A stretch of 64,000 nt of DNA, from the NCBI GenBank assembly GCA_963663145.1, contig OY760134.1:3006984-3070983 (forward strand), in the 5' to 3' direction. The notes beneath the pieces were generated by a model that made no database searches, was not told the DNA's origin, and saw only the letters and a list, made by a program, of their open reading frames with translations. Position numbers and translations under genes: made by a program. The stretch comes from Azotimanducus sp963663145 (GTDB taxonomy: Bacteria > Pseudomonadota > Gammaproteobacteria > Pseudomonadales > Azotimanducaceae). Every line of letters begins with the position of its first letter. Position 1 is the first letter of the stretch. Shown here piece by piece: positions 62,101-64,000 of the stretch.

Positions 62101-62558
62101 CGATAATCGTCTTCGGAAGCGTAGGGCGTAGCTTGGATGACTTGCGGGAAGTAGGTGTGCCAGCCCCCTGTGGCTCGGATGTTGAAGTAAGCGGTCTCGA
62201 AATCGAGATTGCGGCGCTCCTCTCTGACCATCCATTCAAAGACTTCGTACTGCTCTGAGTTCTCCAAACTCAACGCCTCCTTTTCTATGTCGGCCAGCGC
62301 GGCGAGCGCCTCGTCAAGTCGCTCCCTGCGGGCGGCAAACGCTGCTAGGCTGACATCGTCTACCCGGTCCCTGAAGCGAGTTTCTCCGAACAAGGCTGCC
62401 GAGAGCGGCGATGCCTTGATTTCCGATTCCCAGAAGTCCTCCATGAGCGAATTCAAGGCTTGGTCTTCCGGTGAGGCGTTGCCGACACCCGCCGCCAACA
62501 AGAAAACGGCGAGCAGGCCAAGTAACTCCACACGCTTCCAATTCATAAGTTCAACCAT
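59166..62558 (-). CDS. Fusion of a DUF885 peptidase with a D-aminoacylase-like amidohydrolase
   Basis: About 1130 residues. Signal peptide (LLGLLAVFLLAAGVGNAS), then a DUF885 domain (to about 560) with zinc motif LTLHESVPGHHLQ. From about 565 comes an amidohydrolase like N-acyl-D-amino-acid deacylases (DIIIRGGTVFDGSGAPGL, DLAITDDRISAIG, GMYISHLRSEGNNIEG). Where most have the metal-binding H-x-H after TPGF, this reads VTPGFINMLSWASASL, so that metal site is lost, while later His (SHLRSE, EIYHLKLAG) and RHPRAYGNFAR remain. It is probably periplasmic. ATG 62558 or 62546 starts it. The order suggests sequential cleavage of peptides. Confidence 0.88.
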   Translation of the reverse strand: MVELMNWKRVELLGLLAVFLLAAGVGNASPEDQALNSLMEDFWESEIKASPLSAALFGETRFRDRVDDVSLAAFAARRERLDEALAALADIEKEALSLENSEQYEVFEWMVREERRNLDFETAYFNIRATGGWHTYFPQVIQATPYASEDDYRSLLARLRAFKHFARQNMALMRRAIDTGYTQACESLQGYDQTITGYLTETPEDSLFAKPFDAMPDSVSEAQQTELRAEALQVIENVINPAYHEFAEFFENVYGPACRQGVGLSSLPGGREAYDQALRYYTSLETDANAVHALGLSEVRRIRWEMEDIIKEVNFDGDFAEFLNFLKTDPQFYAEEEQSYLNHAAWIAKSIDSRLPRYFARLPRNPYGISVIPAQVAAKATTAYYQPGAGDGTRSGQYFLNTYNLASRPLYELPALTLHESVPGHHLQIAFQGENEGLPDWRRFHYFHAFGEGWALYSEFLGEEMGIYTTPYERFGRLIYEMWRAVRLVVDTGLHAFGWSREQAIAYMLKNTGLTRANVNAEIDRYITYPGQATAYKHGELKIKELRRRAENTLGEAFDLREFHLQVVSGGSMPLSLLDARIQRWIDAQAAGLRHDIIIRGGTVFDGSGAPGLRLDLAITDDRISAIGHLDQEKADEVVNATGLAVTPGFINMLSWASASLIEDSRGLSDLIQGVTLEVFGEGTSMGPVAPDENREMITGFFGIEELEPLPWRTLGEYLEWLTQRGVSPNVASFVGASSLRMHELGAENRAPSPEELDRMRELTHEAMREGAMGLGSSLIYPPAFFASTEELIELAEVVGEYGGMYISHLRSEGNNIEGAVRELITIAREAGVPAEIYHLKLAGKPNWDKFDAVVGMIEDAREEGLRITADMYTYVAASTRLSAVIPPWASDGGTEALLERIQDPDTRARILEEMRTESDGWENFLIAAQPEGVLLASFHAPELKQYEGMRLSDIAQLRGTSPEETVLDLVLENGARIGTIYFLMSEKNMKRKVALPWLSFGSDAEAVAPEGEVLASGRHPRAYGNFARLLGKYVREEQIISLGEAVRKLTALPADHLGIAERGRLRTGHYADIVVFDPEEITDHATWTDPHQLATGVSHVFVNGEQVIKDGEHTGATPGRFIRGPGYRD

Positions 62559-62742
62559 ACTTGTGTGAGTGTATCGACGGAACTCCCCGATATGCACTCG
62601 TGCGAAAATCCGTGATCGAGAACAAAGTTTACATTCATCGACACCAGAACACGCCTGACTAGAGTTGAAGCGGAGCCTCTCAAGCATTTATCACATTTTC
62701 ATTATGGCGCTCGGCGTGCCAAGATGTGCGCTTCTTGGAAGA

Positions 62743-63363
62743 ATGGGACTTAAGGTGAATATACGCGCACGCATGCAGGCGGTTATTACCGCTGAAGCGG
62801 ATGCCATCAGGTCGGTACAGGTGACCGATGATTTTGTAACGGCTGTTCAGATATTGCTTGATGTCAAGGGCAAGGTGATCACAACCGGGATTGGCAAGGC
62901 TGGGCACATTGCCGAGAAATTTGCCGCGACGCTTTGCTCGACGGCGACGCCGGCCATCTTCCTGCATGCCGCTGAAGCCGCGCATGGCGATCTCGGCATT
63001 GTGCAATCGGAAGACGTGATCATCGCCTTTTCCACCAGCGGCAAATCGTTGGAAGTGTTGGAGGTGCTCGAACTGTCGCGTCACCTCGGCGTAGCGCAGA
63101 TCATTGGCGTCACCTCACATCCTGATTCCAAGCTGCGCGGGCTTTCGGATTTCGTGCTGGATATGGGTGAAGTCGAGGAAGCGTGCCCCATAGGCCTCAC
63201 GCCAAGCAGCTCCATGGCCGTTATGCTGGCCATCAGCGACGCGATCGCGCTGGCACTGCTCGAGGCCAAAGGCGTGACCAGGGAGGACTTCGGCAAGCGA
63301 CATCACGGCGGTTACCTGGGGCGCTCGGCGCGCACGGACAACATGCCGCACGACTCGAACTAG
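62743..63363 (+). CDS. kdsD: KdsD-like arabinose-5-phosphate isomerase, SIS domain only
   Basis: Isomerises ribulose-5-P to arabinose-5-P for KDO and LPS. The 206-residue SIS fold has VITTGIGKAGHIAEKFAATL, LHAAEAAHGDLGIV and IIAFSTSGKSLEVLEVL, all KdsD-like, and ends with the KdsD tail FGKRHHGGYLG, where classic KdsD would continue into two CBS domains. It is therefore a short form. ATG 62743 or GTG 62755 starts it; the frame is open from 62665. Confidence 0.85.
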   Translation: MGLKVNIRARMQAVITAEADAIRSVQVTDDFVTAVQILLDVKGKVITTGIGKAGHIAEKFAATLCSTATPAIFLHAAEAAHGDLGIVQSEDVIIAFSTSGKSLEVLEVLELSRHLGVAQIIGVTSHPDSKLRGLSDFVLDMGEVEEACPIGLTPSSSMAVMLAISDAIALALLEAKGVTREDFGKRHHGGYLGRSARTDNMPHDSN

Positions 63364-63537
63364 CGCGATGTCTTGGCAGGCATCTTCGGATCGGACCTGC
63401 CGCATTCGCACCGAATTTCACAACTGTGCCAAGAGAGAGCTACGTCATCCTCGCGGCAAACATTAGACTGACCTCCCGAACATGGCGACGGGCATGGCAA
63501 CCATGACCGTCGTGTCGAAAGCAGAGCAAGCTCATAG

Positions 63538-64000
63538 ATGAATGCTGTGAATCGCCAATTCCTGCTGGCCGCGCGGCCACACGGCATGGTGAAGGAGTCG
63601 GACTTCGAATATGCCGAGGTTCCCGTGCCGGGCATCGGCGACGGAGAGGCCTTGGTGAAGACCAGGTACATATCACTCGACCCCTCCATGCGCGGGCAGA
63701 TGGAGAATCGGGCCGACTACGCGGCGCCGCTGCGGCCTGGTGACATTATGCGCGCCCGCGGAGTGGCGGAGATTGTTGAATCCAAGAGTGACAAGCTTCC
63801 CGAAGGCGCGCGTGCTTGGGGCGTGTACGGCATGCAGGATTACGCGGTGGTGCGCGAGGACACGCCGCAGTTTCGCCTGCTGGCAGGCGACGAAGATGCG
63901 CAGCTCGCGCTGGGTGTATTGGGCAACACCGGACTCACCGCCTATTTCGGCATGCTCGATGTTGGACGGCCGAAACCCGGCGATGTTGTCGTGATCAGCG
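63538..64000 (+). CDS. NADP-dependent CurA/PTGR-like reductase, 3' end outside window
   Basis: First 154 codons of a second zinc-free medium-chain reductase, paralogous to the gene at 50675-51694 (compare RQFLLAARPHGMVKESDF with RQWLLAKRPYG, and SLDPSMRGQMENRADYAAP with SFDPTQRGWMEDRESYMPP). VLGNTGLTAYFGMLDVGRPK is the linker before the NADP fold. ATG 63538 starts it. The 174-base gap before it shows no gene. Confidence 0.9.
   Translation, partial: MNAVNRQFLLAARPHGMVKESDFEYAEVPVPGIGDGEALVKTRYISLDPSMRGQMENRADYAAPLRPGDIMRARGVAEIVESKSDKLPEGARAWGVYGMQDYAVVREDTPQFRLLAGDEDAQLALGVLGNTGLTAYFGMLDVGRPKPGDVVVIS

Noticed and set aside
1..64000. CRISPR arrays, prophage, intact insertion sequences or integrases
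   Set aside because: No regular spaced repeats, transposase or integrase reading frames were seen anywhere in the window.

Overview
The window looks like chromosome from a free-living, aerobic, Gram-negative bacterium, most likely a marine or oligotrophic gammaproteobacterium. Supporting signs are gshB next to a TonB-type gene, DjlA, EnvZ/OmpR, a GacA/UvrY-type regulator, KdsD-type isomerase, several lipoproteins and an OmpA-type outer membrane protein. Many lipid- and CoA-linked oxidation genes are present (two thiolases, a DUF35 partner, a Rieske oxygenase, an acyl-CoA-dehydrogenase-like monooxygenase, SDR and medium-chain reductases). I cannot name the genus. Genes are densely packed on both strands, often with 4-base start/stop overlaps. 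There is one tRNA gene (Leu, anticodon CAG) and no CRISPR array, rRNA or intact insertion sequence.

Layout. 1-7.6 kb: end of a Rieske oxygenase, panB-panC, a large soluble protein with a CheW-like C-terminus, gshB, tonB-like gene, threonine aldolase. 7.7-13.9 kb: DUF1214 protein, sterol-reductase-like membrane protein, a Phd/PIN toxin-antitoxin pair, an orphan ParD, GST, methyltransferase, a class A beta-lactamase-like serine hydrolase. 12.8 and 14.2-15.1 kb: gene debris (a semialdehyde-dehydrogenase N-terminus, a TonB-dependent receptor C-terminus, a LuxR regulator with two stops). 15.2-22.9 kb: MFS aromatic-acid transporter, djlA, GacA-type regulator, mscS-hpt-MTI phosphorylase operon, DUF35 plus SCP-x thiolase, phosphodiesterase. 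23.0-24.8 kb: a restriction-modification locus in which both genes carry a one-base frameshift. 25.0-28.3 kb: a C39-peptidase ABC exporter and its HlyD partner. 28.5-42.7 kb: mostly housekeeping and envelope genes (glyS, OmpA-type, EnvZ/OmpR, thiolase, SDR, kinase-like, SulP, DUF885).

43.0-49.7 kb is the most system-like block: a DUF433 gene, an SbcD/YhaO-type nuclease, a 1142-residue SbcC/YhaN-type ATPase with a central membrane hairpin, and a DUF4153 membrane protein, each start overlapping the previous stop. It is followed by tRNA-Leu with a clear promoter and by a VapBC pair. 50.7-64 kb: reductases, a five-gene minus-strand operon (PuuD-like membrane protein, coiled-coil protein, nitroreductase, flavin monooxygenase, HExxH lipoprotein), a DUF6279 lipoprotein, and an operon headed by a very large DUF885/D-aminoacylase fusion whose amidohydrolase half lacks the usual HxH metal site. 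The window closes with a KdsD-type isomerase and the start of a second CurA-like reductase.

Functional links: mscS-hpt-MTI phosphorylase couples methylthioinosine cleavage to hypoxanthine salvage, panB-panC gives pantoate and pantothenate, and the DUF35/thiolase pair is a classic acyl-CoA cleavage couple. All functional calls come from motif recognition by eye; no database search was run.
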